Origin: Pseudalkalibacillus sp045920555
Lineage (GTDB): Bacteria; Bacillota; Bacilli; Bacillales; Fictibacillaceae
Direction: 5' to 3'
Length of the DNA: 64,000 bases
Assembly: GCF_045920555.1 (NCBI RefSeq)
Contig: NZ_CP174509.1
Coordinates: 2,542,001 to 2,606,000, forward strand
The notes below the pieces were generated by a model. It worked only from the letters and a program-made list of their open reading frames with translations. It ran no database searches and was not told the DNA's origin. The translations under genes and the position numbers were made by a program. Below are positions 35,530 to 45,464 of this stretch, in pieces (positions within the stretch are counted from its first letter, which is position 1; every line of letters starts with the position of its first letter).

Positions 35530-35973
35530 ATGAGCCATGATTTTCTTCAATCATTGAAAAAAAGTTTAATAGAACAATTAACTTATATCGATGAAAATCG
35601 TCAGGAGCTTTTAGACTTATATTTAACAACAATAGATCATAAAAACAAGGATTTTCAATTCTTTGAAAGATATGCATCAGCATTAAAGGAATATTTGTTG
35701 ACAATCGACAACACAGCTTCCTCCACACTGACCAAAGTTTTTATTGGGAGCCAGGTATCTGTATTGTATGAGGATGATAATGAGGTTGATCATTATACCA
35801 TTTGTTTTCCGGGGGAAACAGATCCTGATAAGGGTTACATTTCATTTCATTCTCCTGTCGGGAGCCAACTATTATACCGTTGTTTAGGAGAGAAAATGGT
35901 ATTAATAACTCCAAATGGAGAAACAAGTGTAGTGATTAAAGATATAAATTATTTTAATGGATACCACTTCTAA
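35530..35973 (+). CDS. GreA/GreB C-terminal-domain-like protein
   Basis: 147 residues, start ATG after AAGGGAG. Residues ~65-145 match the FKBP-like C-terminal domain of transcript-cleavage factors (TKVFIGSQVSVLYEDDNEVD, FHSPVGSQLLYRCLGEKMVL). The N-terminal ~60 residues are helical but lack the recognisable GreA coiled-coil with its acidic tip, so it may bind RNA polymerase without stimulating cleavage, like Gfh/TraR-type factors (inference). It is the only cargo gene between radC copies E and F. Confidence 0.78.
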   Translation: MSHDFLQSLKKSLIEQLTYIDENRQELLDLYLTTIDHKNKDFQFFERYASALKEYLLTIDNTASSTLTKVFIGSQVSVLYEDDNEVDHYTICFPGETDPDKGYISFHSPVGSQLLYRCLGEKMVLITPNGETSVVIKDINYFNGYHF

Positions 35974-36035
35974 TCGTTAGAACGAACTTTGTTGCTTGGT
36001 GAAAATGATGAGTTAAACAAAGGGATGATTCTACA

Positions 36036-36371
36036 GCTGCTGTGTTTATTGGGTAAGATGATCGCGAAGTGTTCTTTGTCATGTGTCTTAATACAAAAAA
36101 TCGTGTTGTTGCGGTGCATCGTTGTCATGTCGGTTCAATCAATGCAAGTATCGTTCATCCCAGAGAAGTATTCAAAAGTGCAATTCTGAATAACAGCGCA
36201 GCCATCATTCTATGTCACCAACATCCTTCTCAAGATACAAACCCGTCCAGAGAAGATCTTGAAGTAACAAAATTAACTTGTAGAAGCTGGACGGATGATG
36301 GGGATTGAGGTTATCTCGTCGTCAATGCTAAAGCTGAATATACCAGCTTGAAAGAAAAAGGATATGTATGA
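36036..36371 (+). pseudogene. RadC-like gene, broken (copy F)
   Basis: Matches the family from AAVFIG (a Glu codon turned to TAA at 36054-36056) through DDREVFFVMCLNTKNRVVAV and CHQHPSQDTNPSREDLEV. It then has a small insertion after 'acaaaa' and a ~10-base loss in the VLDHL region; it ends KEKGYV-TGA. No leader and no start. Its usual terminator is replaced by the end of an IS element beginning at ~36379. Confidence 0.88.
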
Positions 36372-36378
36372 ATAACTT

Positions 36379-37211
36379 GGGGCTGTCCAGAAAGTCAGTG
36401 AAAACTGACCTTCTGGCAGCCCTTTTCTCGCTTTTTTTATGTGCAATCTTTCGATTACTACTGAAAATTATAACACGGAAATTACTCCATCTCCAGAGGA
36501 AAAGAAGGAAGAATTCAATCCGAAACGAACATTCCCACCTACTTTTAAGCCCTACAATAATCAACAAATCCAAATGATTTTTGATCTTCAAGAATTCATT
36601 CCCGAACATCATGTCGCTCGTGTCATCGACGAAATGGTCGAAGCCATCCCTGATGAGAATTTATTTTCGTACTACCCAGGCGGTGGTCGGAGCTCTTTTC
36701 ACCCTAAAATGATACTTAAAGTAATTCTTTATGGTTATTCTCAGAAAGTGTATTCCTGTCGCGGGATAGAAAAACTCATCCATGAAAGCATCCCAGCGAT
36801 GTGGCTAGCTGCGATGCAATCCCCCGATTGATTTCCGTACCCTTAATGAATTTCGCGGTGTTCGCATGAAAGCATTAATGGATGAACTGTTTGAAGCAAT
36901 GATCCAAAAGTTGATAGAAGAAAACTACATCACCTTTGAAAACTACTTTTTGGATGGCACGAGATTGAAGCCAATGCCAATAAGTACTCTTTCGTATGGA
37001 AAAAATCCACTACAAAATTTGAAGAGAAATTAAAACAGAAAATCCAAGAAACCTTGCGTCACATTGAAGAAATGACACAGATGGAAGCCGATACGAAGGC
37101 AGATCACATCCTTGAAAACCCGGAAGGGGTTCCTGAGAAACTTGAGGAACCAAGTAGAACGAAAAACGCTACTTGGTCTTGTTTTATTTTAGGGGCTTAT
37201 CAGACAACCCC
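36379..37211. mobile_element. IS1182-type insertion sequence, internally deleted
   Basis: The left end GGGGCTGTCCAGAAAG and the right end (complement GGGGTTGTCTGATAAG) form a 16-base imperfect terminal repeat pair. The left end folds into a strong hairpin with 36404-36422. Only ~830 bases lie between, where full elements are roughly twice that, so the middle is lost. The left end joins radC copy F directly after ATAACTTGG. Confidence 0.75.
36439..37170 (+). pseudogene. IS1182-type transposase remnant
   Basis: Starts MCNLSITTENYNTEITPSPE and reads the typical FDLQEFIPEHHVARVIDEMV and YYPGGGRSSFHPKMILKVIL. A shift near 36825 leads to FRTLNEFRG, then the linker (KSTTKFEEKLKQKIQETLRH and LENPEGVPEKLEEP), and then the end. 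The DDE catalytic core beyond the first Asp (LDGT) is deleted. A hairpin CCAAGTAG / CTACTTGG at 37149-37176 with T-rich tail sits at the junction. Inactive. Confidence 0.85.
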
Positions 37212-37275
37212 TTTAATTCAATAAATACTTTTGGTAGCAAGTCATCTTATAACCTATTTTAAAATGTTGGACCTA

Positions 37276-39162
37276 TCAATTGGATTGTTGAACGGTTGAT
37301 TTAATTGATACTGTATCTTCTTGTTTGTATTGCCAAAAGAATACGATAATTAATAGTGTTAAACCAACTCCTTTAATTAACATAACAGGTATGAATAATG
37401 CTATGCTTGAAATGAATAAAAGTATTCTTTGTATGTTATTTAAATGTTTTACTAAATGACTTTCAAAAGATGATGTCAATGCTATAAATCCTGTTAAAGT
37501 AGATACAATAGTAATTACAATTTCGATTATAGAGCCATTTAACAAAAGTGGGTTATAAACGAATACAAATGGGAGTACTAAAATACCTATCGCATATTTT
37601 AACGATATCCATCCGGTTTTAATTGGATCTCCTTTGGCTATTGCAGATCCGGCATATGCAGCCAAACAAACTGGTGGTGTAACATTAGATAATTGAGTAA
37701 ACCAAATGATGGACAAATGTGCAATCAGTAAATCTACTCCTAAATCTACTAAAGCAGGTGCAGCCATTACACTCATTACAATATAAGCTGCTACTACAGG
37801 CAACCCCATTCCGATAATAATACAAGAAATCGCTACCAATACGAGAGCTAAAAATAATTGTCCATTAGATATATTTATGATAAGTGATGAAAATTGCATT
37901 CCTAACCCCGTTAAAGAGAAGATACCAATTATAATTCCAGCACAGGCTGTAGCTGCAGCAATAATTAATGATGCTTTAGCCCCCTCGATAAGGGATTTGA
38001 AGATTGTTTCCATTTTCAGTCTTGTTCCTTTACGCAAAGAACAAACAATGATTACAGAAATAATACCCCATATTGCTGCGTTTACAGGCGTACGTCCTTC
38101 TATTAATAACCACACCAAGACACCTAAAGGAATAACCAGGTGCCATCCTTCTTTTAGTGTCTCTACAAGGTTTGGCAAACTTTCTGCTTTCTCTCCCTCA
38201 ATATTGTTTTTTATGGCACTGAAATGTACCATTAAGAGTACACTCAAGAAGTAAATAATAGCTGGTATGATACTAACCAAAATGATATGGGCGAAAGGAA
38301 TACCTGTGAATTCTGCCATTATTAATGCTGAGGCTCCCATTAATGGTGGCGTTATCTGTCCGCCAACAGAAGCTGCCGTTTCAATAGCTCCAGCATTATT
38401 AGGTTTATATCCTACTTTCTTCATTAAAGGAATAGTTAAAGAACCTGTTGTCACAACATTAGCTATAGCAGAACCAGATACAGATCCCATAAGACCACTT
38501 GCTACTACAGCTGATTTCGCAGGACCTCCTCTTGTTTTACCTGTTGTAGCAAAAGCAATATCCATATAAAACTTTCCAGCTTTTGTATTTTCTAAAAATG
38601 CCCCAAATAAAATGAAGAGGAATACAAAAGTTGCTGAAGTAGATAAAGCTACCCCAAATATCCCCTCTGTTGTTAGAAATAATTGATCGATAATCATTGG
38701 TAAACCATATCCTCTATGGCTTGCAATTCCCGGAAGATTTTGGCCATATAAGGCATATAAAATGAATGTGGTCGCGATAATTAACATTGGTACTCCCATA
38801 GTTCTTCTCGTAATCTCTAGAATTACAACTAATGCTAAACTACCAAAAATTAAATCATTTGTTGTAACAACGTCAGCTAATGGCCAGCGTTCAATTATTC
38901 TTGAATAATCATATATAATCCATAAAAAAGGACTACTGGCTAATATTGTTATTAACCAGTTTGTAATTATATATTTATTTGTTGGCTCTCTATTTTTGGT
39001 AATTGGGTACACTAAGAATATCAATATTATCGCAAATAATAAGTGAGTGTTTCGTTGTAACATCCCTTCGAGACTTCCCAAAATGGCAGTATATATATGA
39101 AAAGACGACATAGAAATCGCTACTATTATTATTAAATAATGATTAATATTTTTTAACTTCAT
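37276..39162 (-). CDS. TRAP transporter fused permease (TAXI type)
   Basis: 628 residues, ~16-18 membrane segments: the small DctQ-like and large DctM-like parts are joined, as in the 4TM/12TM permeases that work with TAXI binding proteins. Signature TRRTMGVPMLIIATTFILYA, GLMGSVSGSAIANVVTTGSL, ETAASVGGQITPPLMGASAL. It imports an organic acid with Na+. Last gene of a minus-strand operon, 35 bases after the TAXI binding-protein gene. Confidence 0.92.
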   Translation of the reverse strand: MKLKNINHYLIIIVAISMSSFHIYTAILGSLEGMLQRNTHLLFAIILIFLVYPITKNREPTNKYIITNWLITILASSPFLWIIYDYSRIIERWPLADVVTTNDLIFGSLALVVILEITRRTMGVPMLIIATTFILYALYGQNLPGIASHRGYGLPMIIDQLFLTTEGIFGVALSTSATFVFLFILFGAFLENTKAGKFYMDIAFATTGKTRGGPAKSAVVASGLMGSVSGSAIANVVTTGSLTIPLMKKVGYKPNNAGAIETAASVGGQITPPLMGASALIMAEFTGIPFAHIILVSIIPAIIYFLSVLLMVHFSAIKNNIEGEKAESLPNLVETLKEGWHLVIPLGVLVWLLIEGRTPVNAAIWGIISVIIVCSLRKGTRLKMETIFKSLIEGAKASLIIAAATACAGIIIGIFSLTGLGMQFSSLIINISNGQLFLALVLVAISCIIIGMGLPVVAAYIVMSVMAAPALVDLGVDLLIAHLSIIWFTQLSNVTPPVCLAAYAGSAIAKGDPIKTGWISLKYAIGILVLPFVFVYNPLLLNGSIIEIVITIVSTLTGFIALTSSFESHLVKHLNNIQRILLFISSIALFIPVMLIKGVGLTLLIIVFFWQYKQEDTVSIKSTVQQSN

Positions 39163-39197
39163 TTTTGATTCACCTCTTTAGTAGGAGAAGTTTCAAT

Positions 39198-40184
39198 TTA
39201 TTCCATTACACCAATCTCTTCATAGTATTTTTGAGCTCCCGGATGTAAATCAATTCCAGTATCTTTCCATGCTGTCTCGATATCAAAGTTTTTGAATACT
39301 TGGTGTACAGTTGTTAAATATTCAGTCTCTTCATCTAATAATTTTGTGAAATGATAGATTACATCTTCTGATACATCCTCGTGAGCAAAAATTGTCATTG
39401 GCATTGTAACCGTCTTCACATCTTCATTTTGTCCTTCATAGGTACCGGCAGGTATCGTAGCTTCGACTAAACCATATTTTTCATTTAAGCTTTGAAGTAC
39501 TTTGTCACTAATAGATAAGAAATTAGAATCAACCGACATGGTTGCTTCAATAAAAGATGACTGTGGTGGTAATGTATGAGCTGAATATAGATTTACATGT
39601 CCGTCCCTCCACAAGGAAAGTCCGTCTGAAATAGAAACAAAGTTCATTTTTCCACCCCATGATTCAATATCATCGTAATTAAACCCATATTCTTCTATCA
39701 CTTTTGTGGTAATCCATTCATCCCCGGTTCCTTTCTTATTCGGAGCCCAATTTACTCTAATTTGGTTTTCAGCAATGTCTTCAAAAGACGTAATTCCTGA
39801 ACTTTCTGGAGTTATTACATGCCAAGCCATATCATAAACTTTTGCTACTGCCTTTAAACCATCTAATTTCTTGTTATATGGATCCGTACCTTCTTGAGCA
39901 GAAACCAGTGTTGAATTATAACTAAACCCAATATCGGCCTTACCTGTGGCTACAGATTTGGGGTTAGATGTTCCACCTCCTGGTACAGAAGAAAAGGTCA
40001 TTCCATCAATATTCTCATTCATTAATTCTGCTAATGCTCCCCCAATCGGATACCAACTACCGCCTTGTGCGCCTGTTGTAATTGTTAAGTCCTGAGAACT
40101 TCCTTGTGATCCAGATGACTCTTCTGAAGATCCACATGCTGCCAATATTAAAATAAGCGATACAAAAAAGATTATTCTCTTCAT
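39198..40184 (-). CDS. TAXI-family TRAP solute-binding lipoprotein
   Basis: 328 residues with lipobox LILAACG. TAXI signature TTGAQGGSWYPIGGALAELM and SVPGGGTSNPKSVATGKADI-GF. It captures the substrate outside the cell for the fused permease downstream. Relatives carry glutamate or C4-C6 di/tricarboxylates. The gene uses ATG with GGGAGAG before it. Confidence 0.92.
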   Translation of the reverse strand: MKRIIFFVSLILILAACGSSEESSGSQGSSQDLTITTGAQGGSWYPIGGALAELMNENIDGMTFSSVPGGGTSNPKSVATGKADIGFSYNSTLVSAQEGTDPYNKKLDGLKAVAKVYDMAWHVITPESSGITSFEDIAENQIRVNWAPNKKGTGDEWITTKVIEEYGFNYDDIESWGGKMNFVSISDGLSLWRDGHVNLYSAHTLPPQSSFIEATMSVDSNFLSISDKVLQSLNEKYGLVEATIPAGTYEGQNEDVKTVTMPMTIFAHEDVSEDVIYHFTKLLDEETEYLTTVHQVFKNFDIETAWKDTGIDLHPGAQKYYEEIGVME

Positions 40185-40199
40185 AGAAATCTCTCCCTT

Positions 40200-41096
40200 T
40201 TACTTAAGAATCATTTTGTTGTTTTCTTCTGTATTTTTCATAAAATATTTAATAACTGATACAATATCTTCATCTCCAAAGCCTTCGTCAACGGCTTTTT
40301 GGTAGAACTGATGGAGTATTTCTAGTAATTCTGTATTTAATTGTTCATTCTTAGCCCACTCTAACGCTAACTTTAAATCTTTTAAGCCTAGATTATTAGA
40401 AAATAGTGGTGAATAATCTGCATTAATTACTTTTGGAAAGCGCTTAACAAAATGATGTGAAGTTCCACCAGTTTGTGATAATACGTTATACATTAGTTGA
40501 GGGTCCATGCCAACTCTTAAACCTAGGGAAAAGGAAGATGAAGCTACCAGAACATTTCCTAAAGTCATGATATTATTCATTAATTTCATTGCTTTTGCTT
40601 CCCCAATTTTCTCTCCAATATAATGGACACTTTTCCCAAGGCATTCGAAAATGTGGAACTTATCTTTATACACTATTTCATCCGAAGATATAATAAAGCT
40701 TAATTCACCTTTTTTAACCTCATTAGGACCACCACTAATTGGCGCATCAATCACCTTGACATCGTATGAGTTACAAATAGCTTTTAATTTTTCCATTGTT
40801 AGTGGAAGGATGGTACTAATTTCAATAATGGTAATATTACTGGCTTCTTTAAAATTAATATTATTTATCGTTTGGAGAACAGATTCATCATGTGGGAGGC
40901 TCATAATAAGGGTTGAGACATGTTTCAATAATTCTTGTGGATTTTCAACAGTTTTTGCTCCTAGTTCCTTCATTGCTATTCTTTTATCTTCGATTAAATC
41001 ATAGGCGTATACATTGTAATTTAGTTCTATTAATCTTCTTGTGACAGATCCACCAATCTGTCCAAGGCCGATGACACCTATATTTAAATCTGTCAT
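40200..41096 (-). CDS. 3-hydroxyisobutyrate-dehydrogenase-like NAD(P) oxidoreductase
   Basis: 298 residues from ATG 41096, chosen for GGAGTG upstream. Rossmann site IGVIGLGQIGGSVTRRLIEL, substrate motif DAPISGGPNEVKKGELSFII, catalytic Lys in GEAKAMKLMNNIMTLGNVLV. It oxidises a beta-hydroxy acid. Between the aldehyde dehydrogenase and the transporter genes on one strand, so it belongs to the catabolic route of the imported acid. Confidence 0.9.
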   Translation of the reverse strand: MTDLNIGVIGLGQIGGSVTRRLIELNYNVYAYDLIEDKRIAMKELGAKTVENPQELLKHVSTLIMSLPHDESVLQTINNINFKEASNITIIEISTILPLTMEKLKAICNSYDVKVIDAPISGGPNEVKKGELSFIISSDEIVYKDKFHIFECLGKSVHYIGEKIGEAKAMKLMNNIMTLGNVLVASSSFSLGLRVGMDPQLMYNVLSQTGGTSHHFVKRFPKVINADYSPLFSNNLGLKDLKLALEWAKNEQLNTELLEILHQFYQKAVDEGFGDEDIVSVIKYFMKNTEENNKMILK

Positions 41097-41112
41097 CAAA
41101 TCACTCCAATTT

Positions 41113-42585
41113 TTAATTCTGTATACTAAATGGGTCCCGTTGGTCATCCGATAAGTTAACCATTACATTCTTTACTTGTGTGTATTCATAAAGAGCTTCT
41201 ACACCTCTTTCCTTTCCATAACCACTTGATTTGAATCCACCGAATGGAGCTTGTGCTGCAGTTGTTCTATATGTATTAACCCATATAGTTCCAGCTTGGA
41301 TTCTATTTGCAACTCGATGAGCTTTTTTTACATTTTCTGTCCATATCCCTGCAGCTAGACCAAACTTAGTTTGATTCGCTTTTTGAACAGCATCGTTCTC
41401 GTCCTTAAAAGGAATAACACATAATACTGGTCCAAATATTTCATTTTGAGCAATTGTACTTTCATTATCTACTGGTGCAAGAATCGTAGGGGGGATAAAA
41501 TATCCTTTCTTTAATTGGCCTAATTGATCTTCGAAATCTTTATAACCTAGAACAACTTTACCTCCATACTCTTTGATTAAATTTTGGATTATCTTAAATT
41601 GCTTTTCGTTTGCTACTGGCCCCATTTCTGTTTCTTTTTCTAATGGATTACCTAATTTTATATTGCTTGCCTTAGCTACTAATTGATCTAGAAATGATTC
41701 ATAAATGGACTCTTGAACAAGAAGTCTTGATCCAGCAATGCATGTTTGTCCACTTGCTCCGAAAATTCCTGCCATAGCCCCTGCTAAAGCAGCGTTTAAG
41801 TTGGCATCTTCAAATATAATATTTGGCGATTTCCCCCCCAATTCCAATGTATTTTTAATTAAATTTGCACCGGAATTTTTAGCTATAATTTTTCCGGTTT
41901 CCGTACCACCTGTAAAACTTACTTTTTGAATTCTGTCTGTCTGAGTTAATTCATTACCCACTCTGTAATCACCGGTTACAACATTGACCACCCCTGATGG
42001 AAAACCTGCCTCATCAATTATTTTGGCTAATTCTAATGTGGTGACACTCGCCTGTTCAGAGGGCTTTATAACAACAGTGTTACCAGTAGCTAATGCCGGT
42101 GCTAATTTATTGGTCAATATAGAAATAGGAGAATTCCAAGATGTGATTAATGCTACTACACCAAGTGGTTCACGTTTCGTATAATTGAATAAATCATTAT
42201 TATCCAACGGAATTGTTTTTCCATATATTTTGTCTGTATATCCGGCAAAAAATCGATAATTTCTAACTGCAAACTTCATTTGGGTTAACGTTTCTCTGAT
42301 CACCTTTCCATTATCAAGCGATTCTAAGGTAGCTAACCTCTCTGAATTCTCTTCTAATAAATTTGCGAAGGTATTCAATAATTTTGCTCTTTCTTTTCCA
42401 TTTACATTTCTCCATAATTCAAAAGCTTTGTCTGCAGCTTCTATTGCATCTTGTACATCTTCTGCTGATGCTTGTGTTATCTTTGCCCATTCTTTCTGGT
42501 TAAAAGGGTTTACAGAGGGAAAATATTCCTCTTTCTTCCCTTTTCTCCACTCTCCATTAATAAATAAATTATATGTGTCGATTAT
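41113..42585 (-). CDS. Aldehyde dehydrogenase without an ATG/GTG/TTG start
   Basis: Reading without interruption from ~42585, the protein is ~490 residues, normal for the family: DTYNLFINGEWRKGKKEEYF, SVNPFNQKEWAKITQASAED, then TSWNSPISILTNKLAPALA, LELGGKSPNIIFEDAN (Glu), and GQTCIAGSRLLV (Cys nucleophile). No usual start occurs in the first 65 codons. AAGGGGG sits just before the codons ATA ATA ATC GAC, so the start is probably ATA 42585 or ATC 42582; TTG 42378 would remove part of the N-terminal domain. First gene of the TAXI operon. Oxidises an aldehyde to the acid with NAD(P). Confidence 0.85.
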   Translation of the reverse strand: MIDTYNLFINGEWRKGKKEEYFPSVNPFNQKEWAKITQASAEDVQDAIEAADKAFELWRNVNGKERAKLLNTFANLLEENSERLATLESLDNGKVIRETLTQMKFAVRNYRFFAGYTDKIYGKTIPLDNNDLFNYTKREPLGVVALITSWNSPISILTNKLAPALATGNTVVIKPSEQASVTTLELAKIIDEAGFPSGVVNVVTGDYRVGNELTQTDRIQKVSFTGGTETGKIIAKNSGANLIKNTLELGGKSPNIIFEDANLNAALAGAMAGIFGASGQTCIAGSRLLVQESIYESFLDQLVAKASNIKLGNPLEKETEMGPVANEKQFKIIQNLIKEYGGKVVLGYKDFEDQLGQLKKGYFIPPTILAPVDNESTIAQNEIFGPVLCVIPFKDENDAVQKANQTKFGLAAGIWTENVKKAHRVANRIQAGTIWVNTYRTTAAQAPFGGFKSSGYGKERGVEALYEYTQVKNVMVNLSDDQRDPFSIQN

Positions 42586-42733
42586 TATTACCCCCTTGAA
42601 TACGTATACATTTCCAAATATATTGAATATTTTTGCTATTAAATAAAACCTATTATAAAATTTTTAATAGTGCAAATACATAATATCTATTAATCTTCAT
42701 AAAAAAATTTTATGACTTTTTTAGGAGGCATTT

Positions 42734-43603
42734 ATGAATTATAAAGATTTATATATGTTAAAAGTTTTAGCAAAAGAGAAAAATATCACAAAAACTGCTG
42801 AAAAACTATTTGTATCACAACCCTCGCTCACTTATAAAATTAAAATATTAGAAGAAGAATTAGATACCAAGATCTTATTAAGATCAAAAAAAGGGGTTAA
42901 GTTTACAGCTGAAGGTAGCTATCTTATTAAATATGCAGAGAAAGTTCTTTATGACTATCAAAAGCTAAAAGATCACTTACAAAATTTCAATAAATTTGAA
43001 GAAGGGATCATACGGCTTGGAGTTTCTCAAAATCTAGCTAGATATGAATTGCCAGATATTTTACAACAATTTTTAGATGTGTATAGTAAAGTTCAATTTA
43101 ATGTAGTGACCTCATGGAGTCAATCAATTTTAAAAATGATTAAAAAGGATGAAATAGCTATTGCAATAATAAGAGGTAATATTATTTGGAAACATGAGAA
43201 GCATTTATTAAATAAAGAACCTATTTGTGTCATTCATAAAGAAGAATTAGATATCAATAATTTACCTAATTTACCACGAATAAACTTTAAGACTGATCCA
43301 GGATTACAACAAACAATTGATAACTGGTGGAAAGAAAATTTTGATGAACCTCCTTTTGTCACAATGGACATTGATAATGTGGAGACATGTATAGAATTGG
43401 TTGAGAAAGGGTTAGGTTACGCAATTATTCCAAGTATTGGGCTTAAAAAGCACAGAAACATCAAGCAATTTTCACTTCATAATGTAGATGGTCAACCTAT
43501 TTTAAGAGAAACATGGCTACTATACAGAAAAGAAGATTTAGAATATCCAATCATTAATAAATTTATTGATTTCTTAAAAAATAACTATACTTCTATAGAA
43601 TGA
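42734..43603 (+). CDS. LysR-family regulator
   Basis: 289 residues: HTH 1-60 (LKVLAKEKNITKTAEKLFVS, QPSLTYKIKILEEEL) and effector domain ~90-285. TTAGGAGG precedes the ATG. It is divergent from the aldehyde dehydrogenase/TAXI operon and is followed 161 bases later by the flavoprotein gene, so it probably controls both sides. Confidence 0.92.
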   Translation: MNYKDLYMLKVLAKEKNITKTAEKLFVSQPSLTYKIKILEEELDTKILLRSKKGVKFTAEGSYLIKYAEKVLYDYQKLKDHLQNFNKFEEGIIRLGVSQNLARYELPDILQQFLDVYSKVQFNVVTSWSQSILKMIKKDEIAIAIIRGNIIWKHEKHLLNKEPICVIHKEELDINNLPNLPRINFKTDPGLQQTIDNWWKENFDEPPFVTMDIDNVETCIELVEKGLGYAIIPSIGLKKHRNIKQFSLHNVDGQPILRETWLLYRKEDLEYPIINKFIDFLKNNYTSIE

Positions 43604-43764
43604 ATCAAATTTTCTATCAAGATTGGTAAAAAGACTTAATAAAAATAAATTATTCATAAAAAATATTTATTGAACTATATAAAAATCAAGTATTTCAATT
43701 ATATCTATTTGTGTTTTAATCTCAAATTATGAACTATTCAGAAAATGAAAGAGGAGATTAATTC

Positions 43765-45267
43765 ATGGAAAAGTATGATGTAGTAGTAGTGGGAGCAGGA
43801 AATGCAGCATTAAGTGCAGCAATATCTGCAAGAGAAATTGGAAGTAAAGTACTTGTGTTAGAAAAAGGGCCAAAGAGTAAAAGAGGTGGTAACTCATTCT
43901 TTACTGATGGTGCAATTCGTTTTGCATACGGGGATATTAATGGTATTCAAACAGTTATCCCTGAATTAACAGAAAGAAAAATAAAAACAATTTCAATGCC
44001 AATTTACGAAAATCAAGATTTTTATAATGATATTATGCGCGTAACGAAAAATCAAAGTAATCCAGACCTAGTAAACCACTTAGTTAATAATTCTTTTGAA
44101 ACTATATTGTGGATGAAAGAACAAGGAGTGGAATTTGAATTAAACGAAAATCAATGTTTTGAACGAAATGGAGTATTGAAGTTTTGGGGTGGCTTACCAA
44201 TCAGAACGAAAAGAAAAGGGATTGGATTAATTGAAGCTTTATTAAAAAAGGCTGAAGAACAAAGTATAGACTTTAAATATGAGGCAAGGGCAGTAGAATT
44301 AGAAAAGTCATCTGATGGAATTAGTGGTATTTATTATAAAGATGTGAATAAAAAAAGGTATTTCATTGAAACTTCCTCCGTTGTACTAGCATGTGGTAGT
44401 TTTGAAGCAAGCAAAGAAGATCGTATTAAGTTTCTAGGAAAAGAATGGGCTAATGCAATTGTCAGAGGGACAGAATTTAATACAGGGGATGGAATTCGAA
44501 TGGCAGTTGCTGTTGGAGCACAAAAAGCAGGTCATTATAGTGGATGTCATGCTCATACTACAGACTATAATGCTCCAAAAGTAGGTGATTTCTCGAAACC
44601 AGGAGATATCTACAAAAAATCTTCATATCCGTTAGGTCTTATTATCAATAATAAAGGAGAAAGATTTGTTGATGAGGGAGCAGATTTTAGAAACTACACG
44701 TATGCTAAATATGGTAAAGAGACATTAAAACAACCGGAGCAAAAGGCTTTCCAAATTTATGATTCTCAGGTGATATCCATGTTACGAAAAGAATATGAGT
44801 TAGATGAAGCTACCAAAATTTCTGCAAAAACTTTAGAAGAATTAGCTGACAAAATGGGAATAAATCCCTCCCGTTTTAAAGAAATGATCGACGAATATAA
44901 TGCGAGCGTACAGGATGGGGATTATAATCCAAGTATTAAAGATGGAAAATCAACTAAAAATATTACTCCACCAAAATCAAACTGGGCATTAAAATTTGAA
45001 AAAGCTCCTTTCTATGCTTTCCCAGTTACTTGTGGTATTACTTTTTCATTTGGGGGAGTTGCTACCAATACAAATGGGGAAGTACTTGATTCCAATGGAG
45101 AAGCAATATCTGGACTTTATGCTGTTGGTGAGATGGTAGGTGGTTTATTCTATCATAACTATCCTGGTGGATCTGGGCTTATGTCAGGCTCTGTTTTCGG
45201 AAGAACAGCTGGTACTTCTGCAGCCAAATATACGCAAAATAAATCAGTAAATTTTATGAAATATTAA
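43765..45267 (+). CDS. FAD-dependent dehydrogenase, tricarballylate dehydrogenase (TcuA)-like
   Basis: 500 residues. FAD site VVVVGAGNAALSAAISAREI, GGNSFFTDGAIRFAYGD, the Arg/His-rich capping domain, and the C-terminal AVGEMVGGLFYHNYPGGSGL. Fumarate-reductase flavoprotein fold; the closest pattern I know is TcuA, which oxidises tricarballylate to cis-aconitate. The partner iron-sulfur TcuB is not here. With a TAXI-TRAP importer, a tricarboxylate or related acid is a reasonable substrate (inference). Confidence 0.82.
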   Translation: MEKYDVVVVGAGNAALSAAISAREIGSKVLVLEKGPKSKRGGNSFFTDGAIRFAYGDINGIQTVIPELTERKIKTISMPIYENQDFYNDIMRVTKNQSNPDLVNHLVNNSFETILWMKEQGVEFELNENQCFERNGVLKFWGGLPIRTKRKGIGLIEALLKKAEEQSIDFKYEARAVELEKSSDGISGIYYKDVNKKRYFIETSSVVLACGSFEASKEDRIKFLGKEWANAIVRGTEFNTGDGIRMAVAVGAQKAGHYSGCHAHTTDYNAPKVGDFSKPGDIYKKSSYPLGLIINNKGERFVDEGADFRNYTYAKYGKETLKQPEQKAFQIYDSQVISMLRKEYELDEATKISAKTLEELADKMGINPSRFKEMIDEYNASVQDGDYNPSIKDGKSTKNITPPKSNWALKFEKAPFYAFPVTCGITFSFGGVATNTNGEVLDSNGEAISGLYAVGEMVGGLFYHNYPGGSGLMSGSVFGRTAGTSAAKYTQNKSVNFMKY

Positions 45268-45464
45268 AGGGTGGGCCAATTTATTTGAAGGATAAATAGA
45301 TCTTGCAAAATTTATATAAATTGAGGTTTTGAAGTGTAGTTGTTGGATCTTGTTAAAAGTGCATTATTGATCTACGTCTATTTAGGCGTCAGTGAGCTGT
45401 ATAGTATCATTTTAATCTTATTTAATTATCAAAAATAAGTTAATTCCAATATTTTATCCTTCCT

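Noticed and set aside
37149..37177. Separate terminator or attC-like site in the IS remnant
   Set aside because: The CCAAGTAG/CTACTTGG hairpin lies at the deletion joint of the transposase and has no gene directly before it. Treated as part of the IS remnant.
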